64,000 bases of DNA, taken from Mucilaginibacter psychrotolerans (GTDB taxonomy: Bacteria > Bacteroidota > Bacteroidia > Sphingobacteriales > Sphingobacteriaceae). The position numbers and the translations under genes are program-made. Each line of letters opens with the position of its first letter. Position 1 is the stretch's first letter. Below, in pieces: positions 50,457 to 59,258 of this stretch. A model generated the notes under the pieces. It ran no database searches, was not told the origin of the DNA, and saw only the letters and a list, made by a program, of their open reading frames with translations. The DNA lies in assembly GCF_004519315.1 (NCBI RefSeq), contig NZ_SOZE01000018.1:1-64000 (forward strand). The letters run 5' to 3'.

Positions 50457-51575
50457 TTGGAAGCTTATATTCAAGAGGCGTTATTCGTTCTATTTCAGCT
50501 ATGTTTTATTATTCAGCTGTATTACTTAGTAGGTAATCATACCAAGTTATATGGTTATACGCCTTCGCAGGCTTTGCCGGATGTTAGTATCCCGGTTTCT
50601 GTTATCATCAGCGCCCGTAACGAAGCCAAAAACCTGGCCGCAAACCTGCCTTATATACTACAGCAAACCTATCCCGATTATGAGGTGGTGGTGGTGAACG
50701 ATTGCTCTTATGATGGGTCGGACGTGGTGCTGGAAGATATCCAACGCGAGTTTGCGCACCTTAAAATCGTGACCATTACCGAGCACGACCGTTACAAAAC
50801 CGGCAAAAAATTTGCCCTTACGCTGGGGATTAAAGCCGCCAAAAACGAGCACCTTTTATTTACCGATGCCGATTGCAAGCCTGCTACACTACACTGGATA
50901 ACCCGGATGGCCGCCAGGTTTGAGGGACAAACCCAACTGGTTTTGGGCTATTCACCATACTTGCGGGGGCGTAGTTTCCTCAATGCTTTCGTTCGTTTCG
51001 AAACCGTTAAAACCGCCATCAACTACCTTTCGGCTGCGCTTCGCGGCGACCCATATATGGGCATAGGGCGTAATTTGGCTTATACCAAAACCTTGTTTTT
51101 TGGCTCAAAAGGCTTCGCATCGCATATGCATATCCTCAGCGGCGACGATGATTTGTTCGTAAACCAAAACGCCTCAGCCGAGAATACGGTAATAGAAATA
51201 CACCCCGATGCCTTTACCTATACCGAAGCCAAAACCACTTTAGGCAGTTGGTTTAAGCAAAAAAAACGCCATATGGGGGTAGGTAAAGAGTATAAGAACA
51301 GGCACCGCCAAATGCTGAGTATTGATGCCGTCAGCGGATTTTTATTTTACGTGTTATTTGCGCTTTGCCTGGTATTTAAGTTCGAGCCGCTGCTGGCCGG
51401 GGGCGTATTAGCCTTTAGGATGATTTTGCAATTCATTATTTATAGCAGGATTTTTAAGAAGCTGGATGTCGGGGATATACTTTGGGTATTGCCTTTTTTT
51501 GATGCGATTTACTACCTTTACTTAAACGTATTTGGATTGATAGGTACTTTTATAAAAACCACCAGATGGAAGTAA
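50457..51575 (+). CDS. Membrane glycosyltransferase, family 2
   Basis: 372 aa from TTG 50457. An N-terminal membrane helix (about 7-25) precedes the GT-A domain: VSVIISARNEAKNLAANLP, VVVVNDCSYDGS and FTDADCKP (DxD), then GDDDLF and the QKKRHMG loop resembling Q/RxxRW. Two C-terminal helices follow (about 285-305 and 345-365). It adds a sugar to a lipid-linked or envelope acceptor. It overlaps the sigma factor gene by 10 bp. Confidence 0.88.
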   Translation: MEAYIQEALFVLFQLCFIIQLYYLVGNHTKLYGYTPSQALPDVSIPVSVIISARNEAKNLAANLPYILQQTYPDYEVVVVNDCSYDGSDVVLEDIQREFAHLKIVTITEHDRYKTGKKFALTLGIKAAKNEHLLFTDADCKPATLHWITRMAARFEGQTQLVLGYSPYLRGRSFLNAFVRFETVKTAINYLSAALRGDPYMGIGRNLAYTKTLFFGSKGFASHMHILSGDDDLFVNQNASAENTVIEIHPDAFTYTEAKTTLGSWFKQKKRHMGVGKEYKNRHRQMLSIDAVSGFLFYVLFALCLVFKFEPLLAGGVLAFRMILQFIIYSRIFKKLDVGDILWVLPFFDAIYYLYLNVFGLIGTFIKTTRWK

Positions 51576-52171
51576 ACGCAAATTTTACCGAGAACGCGAA
51601 GAACGACTTTTACCTGGTGGTGAAAGCCCGCGAGGGGAGCCAAAAGGCCTATGCCGATCTGATGCACCGTTACAAAGATTCCATTTATTTTATGGTGCTG
51701 AAGATGGTAAACAACAAGGAAGATGCGATGGACCTCACCGTGGAAACCTTTGCCAAAGCCTTCGAAAAACTGGAAAAGTACCAGCCCGAATACGCTTTTA
51801 GTACCTGGCTTTTCCGCGTGGCTACCAATAACTGTATCGATTTTATCCGCAAAAAGAAGCTCAATACGCAATCCATTCACGGTATGCTGGATGAAGATGG
51901 CGACGAAAAGCCGCTGCAGATAAAGGCGGATGTTCTCAATCCCGAAGAAACATCCATTAAAAAACAGCAAACCGAGGAGCTGAAATTGCTGATAGAAAGC
52001 TTGCCACTGCGATACCGTAACCTGATAACGCTGCGCTATTTCGACGAATTATCGTACGAGGAGATTGCCCAGCACCTGGATTTGCCCCTGGGTACCGTTA
52101 AGGCACAATTATTCAGAGCCCGGTTCTTACTGGGCAATATCATCAACAAGCACAATAAGGATGACATCTGA
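51566..52171 (+). CDS. ECF RNA polymerase sigma factor
   Basis: 201 aa. Region 2 (about 25-90) has DAMDLTVETFAKAFEKLEKYQPEYAFSTWLFRVATNNCIDFIRKKK, and region 4 (about 140-195) has LPLRYRNLITLRYFDELSYEEIAQHLDLPLGTVKAQLFRAR, the classical ECF pattern. No anti-sigma gene is adjacent; the neighbours are a glycosyltransferase and RsmG. It overlaps rsmG by 11 bp. The regulon cannot be inferred. Confidence 0.95.
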   Translation: MEVNANFTENAKNDFYLVVKAREGSQKAYADLMHRYKDSIYFMVLKMVNNKEDAMDLTVETFAKAFEKLEKYQPEYAFSTWLFRVATNNCIDFIRKKKLNTQSIHGMLDEDGDEKPLQIKADVLNPEETSIKKQQTEELKLLIESLPLRYRNLITLRYFDELSYEEIAQHLDLPLGTVKAQLFRARFLLGNIINKHNKDDI

Positions 52172-52787
52172 TCTGATCCTGAAGTATTTCCCCGATATTA
52201 CGCCTGTTCAGCAGGAACAGTTTGCCCGCCTGCAAGAACTTTACACCTTTTGGAACAACCAAATCAACGTGATATCGCGTAAGGATATTGATTTACTTTA
52301 CGAGCGCCACGTGCTGCATTCCCTGGGTATAGCCAAAGTAATGCCCTTTATGCCTGGCGAAACGGTGCTTGATGTAGGCACCGGCGGTGGCTTCCCCGGC
52401 ATTCCTTTAGCCATACTTTTCCCCGAAACAAGCTTTCATCTGGTTGATTCTATCGGCAAAAAAATAAAGGTAGTTAATGAGGTTGCGGCAGCTTTAGGGC
52501 TGAAAAATGTAAGAGGAACCCACGCAAGGGCCGAAGAAATAAAGGAGAAATTTGATTTTGTGGTATCGCGTGCGGTTACGCAATTGAAAGATTTTTACCC
52601 ATGGGTAAAAGGCAAGTTCATCAAATCTACTACCAATAAACTGGCCAGCGGGATACTCTATTTAAAAGGGGGGGACCTAACACAAGAAATTGCCGAGTCG
52701 GGTTTAGCCGTTCAGCAATTCTACCTCAAGGATTATTTTGAGGAGGATTTTTTTGATACCAAGCAGGTTATCTACGTAAAAGGGTAA
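52161..52787 (+). CDS. rsmG: 16S rRNA (guanine(527)-N7)-methyltransferase RsmG
   Basis: 208 aa from ATG 52161, which overlaps the sigma factor end by 11 bp; a longer frame is out of agreement with the RsmG start (LILKYFPDITPVQQEQFARL). The SAM-binding DVGTGGGFPGIPLAI is near residue 70, and VSRAV and LKGGDL follow. It methylates G527 of 16S rRNA. Confidence 0.95.
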   Translation: MTSDLILKYFPDITPVQQEQFARLQELYTFWNNQINVISRKDIDLLYERHVLHSLGIAKVMPFMPGETVLDVGTGGGFPGIPLAILFPETSFHLVDSIGKKIKVVNEVAAALGLKNVRGTHARAEEIKEKFDFVVSRAVTQLKDFYPWVKGKFIKSTTNKLASGILYLKGGDLTQEIAESGLAVQQFYLKDYFEEDFFDTKQVIYVKG

Positions 52788-54518
52788 TTACGGTTTCCGG
52801 GTTGCCGGGCTATCTATTTTAATATCCAGCTTAAGTACCGGTGCGGTTTTTACATTAACTTTTTTCAAATTTAGTGTAGTTACAGGTTTAACTTTCGGCT
52901 TTATGCTGATTTGCGTGTTGGTAACAACTACCGGAGAATCGATCACGATGTTATAATTGCGTGCATATGATACCACTACAGGTTTAACTCTTTTTGTTTT
53001 TCTAGGTTTGTCGTGAGTTATCCTGTAATTCCTTACTGTGTCTATCGTTTTACTCGGGGGACTGGGTGGGGAAGTGGGTTCATCTATCACTATCACAGGT
53101 GGCGGCGGCGGTGGGGTGCCTGCATTGCTCAATGCTAATTTTGGCGCTTTTTTGGGTTTAGCGGGTGCAGGCGGCGGCGGGGGTGGGGTGCCTGCTTCGC
53201 TCAATGCTGATTTTGACGCTTTTTTGGGTTTAACGGGCGCAGGCGGCGGCGGTGGTGGGGTGCCTGCTTTGCTCAATGCTAATTTTGCCGCTTTTTTTGG
53301 TTTAGCGGGTGCAGGTGGCGGCGGTGGGGGTAATTTACGGGTGGTATCGCTTTTGGCATCACTAGCTGCAGAAACCGGCATTAGTGTTTGGCTATCTACA
53401 TCAATTACCTCTACTGTAAAATTCACGGTTTTTTTGATGTAATCGAGTTCGGTAGGGGTAACACTCTTGGCAAAAAACACCTTTTTAACCCCCTTGTGGG
53501 TAAATGAAAGGTTATCGGAGTAGGCTGTGAAATCCCTAACCTTATCTACCGTTTTAAAATACTTAATGGTTTTGGTTATGGGCTCGTCTATGCGGATTTC
53601 GGCTTGCACGGGTTTTGTAGGTGCGAGGTCGATGAACGCATAATTTTTACTAAACACGAGGGTTGATGCGCACAGCATCCCTACACAGAGGGGGACTGCG
53701 GCCAGGTACTTTAGCCTTGCTAAGTTGCCTGATCGTTTTTGATTTAACATGATGATTCGCTTTTTTAGGAGATTATAATTGAAAAAAGAATGTGCTATGG
53801 GCGAGCCTTGTATGCCGTAGGCATTATTGAGCAAAAAGGCAGAGTAGGTTAGTGCATCACGCTCTTGTGCGGCAGTTTGCTCATCGGCAATGTACTCGTG
53901 CAGGGTGCGCAGGCTACGTTGCAGCAGGTATATAAAGGGATTAAACCAGCTGACCACTTTAAGCAGCTCCACAAACATAATATCTGCCGAGTGCCGTTGG
54001 CGGATATGTACCAGTTCGTGCGCTATAATGGTATCTGCCTGGGGCACTTCGGTACCAATAAAAAGGTAATTGAAGAACGAAAACGCCGTATTATCGCCCT
54101 TAAGCTGTATCAGTTTATACTTATCTGCATAGCGAGATTTGCTCTTGCGCGTAAGCAGCGACAGGCGATACAGGCGGTAACCCAACACGATTAGTGTTAC
54201 AGCCGCACCTATGATGTAGGCATAAAACAGTACATCCGGCATGGTTATTTGCGCAACGGGTTCATCTATCGTTATCTCGGGCAAGTGGCTACCGTTCACT
54301 GCGGGTGGGGTGTAAGCAACCGGCTGCAAGGTTATTTGCTCCACCGGTTTAAGCATGCTGAGTTGTGTAACCGGCAATACGAACGATACCACGCAGCTAA
54401 ACAGCAGGTAAGCGCGGCCCAGCACATAATGGGTTTCGTTGTTCAGGAACAAGCAATAGCACAAATAAAATACCCCCAGGTAAATATTTGCTTCAACAAG
54501 GTAGTGCAGCCAGTTCAT
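52788..54518 (-). CDS. BlaR1-like M56-family peptidase with proline-rich repeats
   Basis: 576 aa. Four membrane segments (about 4-24, 33-53, 95-115 and 275-292) and a cytosolic loop with the zinc motif HELVHIRQRH near residue 167 (M56). The extracytoplasmic C-terminal part contains three near-identical 24-residue units (PPPPPPAPxKPKKAxKxALS), encoded by 72-bp repeats at 53113-53328. A recurring IxID[ES]P motif appears five times. It probably senses a signal at the envelope and cleaves the BlaI-type repressor encoded upstream. The ATG overlaps the blaI stop (ATGA). The proline-lysine region looks like a TonB-type periplasmic spacer, but no TonB C-terminal domain follows. Confidence 0.88.
   Translation of the reverse strand: MNWLHYLVEANIYLGVFYLCYCLFLNNETHYVLGRAYLLFSCVVSFVLPVTQLSMLKPVEQITLQPVAYTPPAVNGSHLPEITIDEPVAQITMPDVLFYAYIIGAAVTLIVLGYRLYRLSLLTRKSKSRYADKYKLIQLKGDNTAFSFFNYLFIGTEVPQADTIIAHELVHIRQRHSADIMFVELLKVVSWFNPFIYLLQRSLRTLHEYIADEQTAAQERDALTYSAFLLNNAYGIQGSPIAHSFFNYNLLKKRIIMLNQKRSGNLARLKYLAAVPLCVGMLCASTLVFSKNYAFIDLAPTKPVQAEIRIDEPITKTIKYFKTVDKVRDFTAYSDNLSFTHKGVKKVFFAKSVTPTELDYIKKTVNFTVEVIDVDSQTLMPVSAASDAKSDTTRKLPPPPPPAPAKPKKAAKLALSKAGTPPPPPPAPVKPKKASKSALSEAGTPPPPPPAPAKPKKAPKLALSNAGTPPPPPPVIVIDEPTSPPSPPSKTIDTVRNYRITHDKPRKTKRVKPVVVSYARNYNIVIDSPVVVTNTQISIKPKVKPVTTLNLKKVNVKTAPVLKLDIKIDSPATRKP
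53113..53328 (-). repeat. 72-bp coding minisatellite (three units)
   Basis: Units begin at 53113, 53185 and 53257 with an exact 72-bp spacing and encode the 24-residue proline/lysine repeat of the M56 protein. They are more than 85% alike by eye. Confidence 0.9.
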
Positions 54519-54892
54519 TGTTTTTTGTTTTTAAGGTTGTTCAATAGTTCGGTCAGCTCATCCAGTTCTTTCAGACCCAGGTTCTTTTCATCCGCAATGA
54601 ACGATACCAGGCTCTTGTACGAATCGCTGAAGTAGTTTTTCATCAGCTTATCGAAGGTGAATTTCTTGTAATCGTCTTCGCTCACGATAGGGAAGTACAC
54701 ATGCGAGTTGCCGTAGGCCTTATGGTCGATAAAACCTTTGCCCTCCAGCACCCTTACCACGGTAGATACGGTGTTGTAAGCGGGCTTAGGTTCGGGTATG
54801 CGTTCGATGATATCTTTTACGATGGCTTCGTTCAACTGCCACAGTATCTGCATGATCTGCTCTTCGGCTTTGGTGAGTTCTTTTACTTTCAT
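54515..54892 (-). CDS. BlaI/MecI/CopY-family repressor
   Basis: 125 aa. A winged helix-turn-helix (LTKAEEQIMQILWQLNEAIVKDIIERIPEPKPAYNTVSTVVRVLEGKGFIDHKAYGNSHVYFPI) is followed by a short C-terminal dimerisation helix (YKKFTFDKLMKNYFSDSYKSLVSFIADEKN). It should dimerise on the three operators just upstream and be inactivated by cleavage by the adjacent M56 protein. The stop overlaps the M56 ATG. Confidence 0.95.
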   Translation of the reverse strand: MKVKELTKAEEQIMQILWQLNEAIVKDIIERIPEPKPAYNTVSTVVRVLEGKGFIDHKAYGNSHVYFPIVSEDDYKKFTFDKLMKNYFSDSYKSLVSFIADEKNLGLKELDELTELLNNLKNKKQ

Positions 54893-54896
54893 AGCA

Positions 54897-54960
54897 AACT
54901 ATTTTTATAGTTAGGCTAAGGTAAAACTATTTTTATAGTTTGCAAACTATTTTTGTAGTT
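54897..54960 (-). promoter_or_regulatory. Triple BlaI operator
   Basis: AACTATTTTTATAGTT occurs at 54897-54912 and 54925-54940, and AACTATTTTTGTAGTT at 54945-54960. Sites 2 and 3 also bracket the perfect 16-bp palindrome ATAGTTTGCAAACTAT (54935-54950). The first site abuts the blaI start. This dyad spacing fits BlaI-type dimers, so the operon is very probably autoregulated. Confidence 0.8.
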
Positions 54961-54973
54961 TTTTGAAGTTTTA

Positions 54974-55127
54974 TTTCACGTAAAGGCGCTAAGACGCAAA
55001 GAAAGCTACAATGCTATAGGTAACTGATATTTTTACATTAATACGATTGAATGGGAAACAAAGCCAGAAATTGCCAAACCCGTAACATAATAAAAACACC
55101 TTTGCGGCTTAGCGCCTTTGCGTGAAA
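54974..55127. repeat. Inverted repeat of the CACGCAAAGGCGC family with 28-bp arms
   Basis: TTTCACGTAAAGGCGCTAAG (54974-54993) and its near complement CTTAGCGCCTTTGCGTGAAA (55108-55127); the arms extend to about 28 bp with two mismatches, around a 98-bp spacer. Confidence 0.8.
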
Positions 55128-55207
55128 TTTCAATTCACCATCTAAACTAAATTTCGTTATTTTGCTAATAATATTAGGATTATTGCTACTTTAGGGCATC
55201 TAAAACT

Positions 55208-56308
55208 ATGTCGCTACAACACCAGCTTGCTTTAACATTTATTAAAAAGATAGGCCCCGTGCTGGCCAGATCGATGATGAGCCAGTTTGGCGATGCCGAA
55301 CAGATATTCCGCCTATCTAAATCTTCGCTTAGCAAAGCCAGGGGCGTTGGCGCAAAAACGCTGCGCGAGGCCGATTTTGATGAGGCCCTGCGCCGTGCCG
55401 AAGCGGAGCTGAATTTCATCGACAGGAACAATATCGACGTACTGTTTTATACCGATGCACGCTACCCTCGGCGACTGAAGAACTGCCACGATGCGCCTTT
55501 ATTGCTGTATTCGCGGGGCACTACCAACTTAAATATGCCGCGCATCATCAGCATAGTAGGTACCCGCAACGCTACCGATTACGGCAAGCAACTATGCAAA
55601 CAACTGGTTGAAGAATTGCAGGAATACCATATCATGATTGCCAGCGGCCTGGCCCTGGGTATTGACGTAGCCGCACATAAAGAGTGCCTGCGGGCGGGGG
55701 TACCCACAGTAGGGGTGCTAGGGCATGGTTTCGATAGGATGTATCCCGCGCAAAACCGGGCCACTGCCGATAAGATGCTGGAGAATGGCGGCCTGCTCAC
55801 AGAATATCCGTCGGGAACCAATCCCGATAGGGAGAATTTTCCGCAGCGCAACCGCATTGTTGCCGGTATGGCCGATGCTACCGTGGTGGTAGAGGCAGGC
55901 CTAAAAGGCGGCGCATTGATAACTGCCGAAATTGCAAACACCTATAACCGGGATGTATTTGCCTTCCCAGGCAGGTTGGGCGATGAGTATTCTGAAGGTT
56001 GCAACTTTTTGATACGCAACAACAAAGCGCAATTGCTCACCTGTGTTGCCGATTTAGCTTACAGCTTGGGCTGGGAAAAGAATGGCGAACTGAAGGGTGC
56101 ACCCGAACAGCTGACATTGGCTATTGATCTATCGCCCGGCGAACGGAGCATTTACGAGATCATCCGCGAGCACAAAACACCGCTGGCTATAGACGACCTC
56201 AGCATCAAAACCAATATGCCGGTAAGTCAACTGGCTATGGCCCTGTTGGATATGGAGCTGCAGGGCTTCATCCGCTCCTTGCCGGGCAAAGCTTATTGCA
56301 TCAATTAA
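55208..56308 (+). CDS. dprA: DNA-processing protein DprA
   Basis: 366 aa. The Rossmann-like domain has ISIVGTRNATDYG near residue 118, followed by SGLALGIDVAAH, GHGFDRMYP and FPQRNRIVAG. A C-terminal winged helix (about 305-366) follows. DprA loads RecA on incoming single-stranded DNA in natural transformation. The overlap with the convergent phosphatase gene is 4 bp. Confidence 0.96.
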   Translation: MSLQHQLALTFIKKIGPVLARSMMSQFGDAEQIFRLSKSSLSKARGVGAKTLREADFDEALRRAEAELNFIDRNNIDVLFYTDARYPRRLKNCHDAPLLLYSRGTTNLNMPRIISIVGTRNATDYGKQLCKQLVEELQEYHIMIASGLALGIDVAAHKECLRAGVPTVGVLGHGFDRMYPAQNRATADKMLENGGLLTEYPSGTNPDRENFPQRNRIVAGMADATVVVEAGLKGGALITAEIANTYNRDVFAFPGRLGDEYSEGCNFLIRNNKAQLLTCVADLAYSLGWEKNGELKGAPEQLTLAIDLSPGERSIYEIIREHKTPLAIDDLSIKTNMPVSQLAMALLDMELQGFIRSLPGKAYCIN

Positions 56309-56781
56309 ATTTTGGGGTTATCGTAGTAAGTAAGCTTGCCCGAATCTTCATAAATCTCTTCCCAACTATCCAAATCAAACTCAATCAGCGCTACGGTACC
56401 CGGCGGCACTTCTTTGATGGCACCGCTTAAACTGTATAGTATTTGTGCAACGGCGGGGTTATGCCCCACAAGTGCAACGAAATCCTGCTCGGCAGGTAAC
56501 TCGTTGATGATGCGCATTAGGGTAGGTTCGCCTGCATCATAAATCGCCTTGATGATGGTTGAAGGGTTAAGCTTCAACGTATCGGTAAAAATATTGGCTG
56601 TAGTATGGGTGCGCAGAGCAGGGCTGGTAACAAAAAGCTGCGGAATGATGCCTTTTTCCAGCAAATGAGCGGCCATGGCTTCGGCCCCTGTGATGCCTTT
56701 TTCGGTAAGCGGGCGTTCAAAATCGGTGTAGCCGCTTTCGTGGGTGGCTTTGGCATGGCGTATCAGGAGTAGTTTTTTCAT
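56305..56781 (-). CDS. SixA-like histidine phosphatase
   Basis: 158 aa. The phosphohistidine loop LLIRHAKATH (RHG-type with A) is at the N-terminus, VTSPALRTHTTANIF and GHNPAVAQIL are the second and third motifs. SixA-type proteins dephosphorylate phosphohistidine in phosphorelay proteins. Substrate unknown. It ends within the dprA stop. Confidence 0.9.
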   Translation of the reverse strand: MKKLLLIRHAKATHESGYTDFERPLTEKGITGAEAMAAHLLEKGIIPQLFVTSPALRTHTTANIFTDTLKLNPSTIIKAIYDAGEPTLMRIINELPAEQDFVALVGHNPAVAQILYSLSGAIKEVPPGTVALIEFDLDSWEEIYEDSGKLTYYDNPKI

Positions 56782-56954
56782 CGGTTTTAAAAGTATAAAA
56801 AAAACAGGAGCAAAAACTGAACCAATGAGTTAACACGAATTACACTGATTGAGTCGGACTGTACGAATTTTAGCTTCCGTATTGCGCCTCGAAAGGCCGC
56901 TAAAAGCAGGATAATTCGTGAAATTGATCCTCTTTCGTGAAAATTCGTGTTTTT

Positions 56955-57575
56955 TTAAAATGTAAAACCTATAGCCGCACCCAATACGCGGTTTTTGCTT
57001 TTTATGCTGCTATCGTTTGTGATATTGCTCAGCCCGAGATCATAGTTCAAACCTATCAAAAATCCGGAATTGAAGTGGAAGCCGGCGATGCCCTGCACGC
57101 CATAGTCCATGCGTTTGATTTGGCTGGCATCATTGCCAAAACTGAGATCTAATGTGCTGGTGTTTGATGCACTTACCGATGTTTTCGACCTGGCAGATAT
57201 GCCAAATGCCACATAGGGGCCGGCACCTATGTACACATTACCTACAACGGCGGGTAAATGGAATACGAAATCGACAGGAACCTGCAAATACCTCAAATTG
57301 AGCGAACCGGATGCTGAACTAATCTGGTTATCGCTTTTAGATCCCTTCCCGGTATAGTATAAACCCGGCTGAACGGACAAGGCGCCCGCCTTAAAATCTA
57401 AAAATGCACCTACCGAAAACGTGGTTAATGTGCCGGAAGTTGAGGTGCCGCCGCTGCCATCAGAACCGGATATTTTGGCAATATTAATGCCGCCTTTAAT
57501 ACCCACTGACGGTATTTGTGCAAAAGCGCCGATGGATACGCCTAAAAAAGCCAAGGAGAGAATGAGTTTTTTCAT
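56955..57575 (-). CDS. Porin-like outer-membrane beta-barrel protein
   Basis: 206 aa from ATG 57573-57575 (MKKLILSLAFLGVSIGAFAQ signal peptide); an upstream ATG would add 12 non-signal residues. The mature part has a glycine-rich beginning VGIKGGINIAKISGS and alternating beta strands ending in AIGFTF, the aromatic C-terminal residue typical of outer-membrane barrels (PorT/OmpW-like family). Function is structural or transport, unknown. Confidence 0.85.
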   Translation of the reverse strand: MKKLILSLAFLGVSIGAFAQIPSVGIKGGINIAKISGSDGSGGTSTSGTLTTFSVGAFLDFKAGALSVQPGLYYTGKGSKSDNQISSASGSLNLRYLQVPVDFVFHLPAVVGNVYIGAGPYVAFGISARSKTSVSASNTSTLDLSFGNDASQIKRMDYGVQGIAGFHFNSGFLIGLNYDLGLSNITNDSSIKSKNRVLGAAIGFTF

Positions 57576-57660
57576 GATGGGATGGTTTATAGTGAAAACT
57601 GCATTTAACAAAAAAAAGGAATGGCCAGTATCCTCTTCTTATTGTTTGATTTGCAGCGAA

Positions 57661-58632
57661 TTATTTCTCGCGGGTATTTACGAAGGCGGTTATCGGCGCC
57701 TCGGGCATATCAACCATGCATTTAAAATGACCCAGCGGGCATTTCTCCAGCCCAAATTTGGAGCAGGGGCGGCAGCTTATATCCGTACCGGCAACCAGGG
57801 CATCCTTTACCATATAGGGTTGTACGCCCAATAAATCGGGCACGGTACCGCCCCAGATAGATACGATGGGCCTGTCGAAAGCTTCAGCAATATGTGTCAA
57901 CCCCGTATCAAAACCAATAACGCTTTGCGCTTTTGATACCAGGAAAACCGATTCATCCAGCGATGTTACCCCGCAGGCGTTGTAGGCTTTAGGGCCCATT
58001 GCGTCGGCCACTTCATCGCCGTTGGCCCTTACGTCCTTACCGCCCAGCAGTACTACAGGTAGGTTTATATCCCGGCAGATGCTGATGATTTTTGGGTTGG
58101 GCAGGCGTTTGGTGAAGTGCGTTGCGCCTATAATAAAGGCTACAAAGCCATCTTGATGGCTGGCCGGAAGCAAGTCTTTTAACTGGTGCTCGCCCACATA
58201 ATAGTCTATCGGCTTGCCATCGTTTACAACGCCTAGTGGTTCGGCAGCTTTTAAATATCGGTCAACAATATGGGTATTGGGCACCAGTTTAAGGTTTAGC
58301 TTCAGGCTGAGCCATTTGCGGATGGTGTATTTTTTAAAGGTGTATGATTTAACTCCCGTTCGCAGTTTGATGATGGCCGTGCGCAGGTTGTTATGCAAAT
58401 CGATGATGTAATCGTACTTTTCCTGTTTAATATCGGCAATGGTTTCGGCCAGGCTGGGCTTCAGCAGCAGGAGTTTATCCAGGTAGGGGTTGTTATTGTA
58501 TATGTACTGAAAGTCTGGTTTGGTGATGAAATGCACTTCGGCATGGGGCACCTGCTTTTTGATGCAGCGTACCACAGGGGTGGTATAAATAATATCACCC
58601 ATCGAACTGAAGCGGATAACCAGTATTTTCAT
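57661..58632 (-). CDS. Glycosyltransferase family 9 (heptosyltransferase-like)
   Basis: 323 aa. It starts MKILVIRFSSMGDIIYTTPVVRCIKKQ, the ADP-heptose:LPS heptosyltransferase N-terminus, with HFITKPDF, IIGATHFTKRLPN and VIGFDTGLTHIAEAFDRPIVSIWGGT in the C-terminal half. It adds heptose to the LPS core. It is 10 bp after the heptose nucleotidyltransferase gene, in the same operon. Confidence 0.92.
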   Translation of the reverse strand: MKILVIRFSSMGDIIYTTPVVRCIKKQVPHAEVHFITKPDFQYIYNNNPYLDKLLLLKPSLAETIADIKQEKYDYIIDLHNNLRTAIIKLRTGVKSYTFKKYTIRKWLSLKLNLKLVPNTHIVDRYLKAAEPLGVVNDGKPIDYYVGEHQLKDLLPASHQDGFVAFIIGATHFTKRLPNPKIISICRDINLPVVLLGGKDVRANGDEVADAMGPKAYNACGVTSLDESVFLVSKAQSVIGFDTGLTHIAEAFDRPIVSIWGGTVPDLLGVQPYMVKDALVAGTDISCRPCSKFGLEKCPLGHFKCMVDMPEAPITAFVNTREK

Positions 58633-58642
58633 CTTGGTATGA

Positions 58643-59152
58643 TTACCCGGTTACACTATTTGCCCGTATCTTGTTGATAATAGAGGTAGATGAGTAACCC
58701 TCTACCAGGCTAATGGTTTTTACCTCGCCGCCATTGGCCAGTACTTCTTTGGCCCCGGCAATATTTTCGATGGTATAATCGGCACCTTTTACCAAAATAT
58801 CGGGCATCAGGGTAACGATAAGGTCGCGGGGGGTATCTTCTTCAAATAGTACGATGCCATCAACAAAAAACAGGGCCGCCAGTACCGCAGCGCGGTTGCT
58901 TTGGTCGTTAACGGGGCGGCTTTCGCCTTTCAAACGTTTTACCGATGCATCGGCGTTGAGCCCGATAACCAACTTGTCGCCTAGTTCTGCTGCTTTGGCC
59001 ATGTAGGTAATATGGCCCAAATGCAGCAGATCGAACACGCCGTTGGTGAAAACTATCTTTTTGCCTTCCGCTTTCCAGGTCTGTATGCGGGCCGCAAGGG
59101 TAGGGGTATCGGTTATTTTATCTAAGAGGGTTTGTTCGAGGTTGTGTCGCAT
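58643..59152 (-). CDS. rfaE2: D-glycero-beta-D-manno-heptose 1-phosphate adenylyltransferase
   Basis: 169 aa. The nucleotidyltransferase loop FTNGVFDLLHLGH (about residues 35-47) and KRLKGESRPVNDQSNRAAVLAAL match the RfaE domain 2 / HldE C-terminal domain, here as a stand-alone protein. It makes ADP-heptose for LPS. Together with the GT9 gene it forms a heptose operon. The kinase domain (RfaE1) is not in the window. Confidence 0.93.
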   Translation of the reverse strand: MRHNLEQTLLDKITDTPTLAARIQTWKAEGKKIVFTNGVFDLLHLGHITYMAKAAELGDKLVIGLNADASVKRLKGESRPVNDQSNRAAVLAALFFVDGIVLFEEDTPRDLIVTLMPDILVKGADYTIENIAGAKEVLANGGEVKTISLVEGYSSTSIINKIRANSVTG

Positions 59153-59185
59153 AGGGTGTTTACTGTTATCGCCTGAGTAATTTCT

Positions 59186-59225
59186 CGCAAAGGCGCAAAG
59201 TGGTTATAATCTTGGCGCCTTTGCG
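59186..59225. repeat. Third CGCAAAGGCGC inverted repeat
   Basis: CGCAAAGGCGC at 59186-59196 and its complement at 59215-59225, between rfaE2 and polX. Confidence 0.75.
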
Positions 59226-59258
59226 TCTTTGCGTGACAACGGATTCAGGGTTGTCTGT

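Noticed and set aside
53038..53442. Glycine-rich frame on the + strand opposite the M56 gene
   Set aside because: It is the antisense of the proline-rich repeat and has no independent support.
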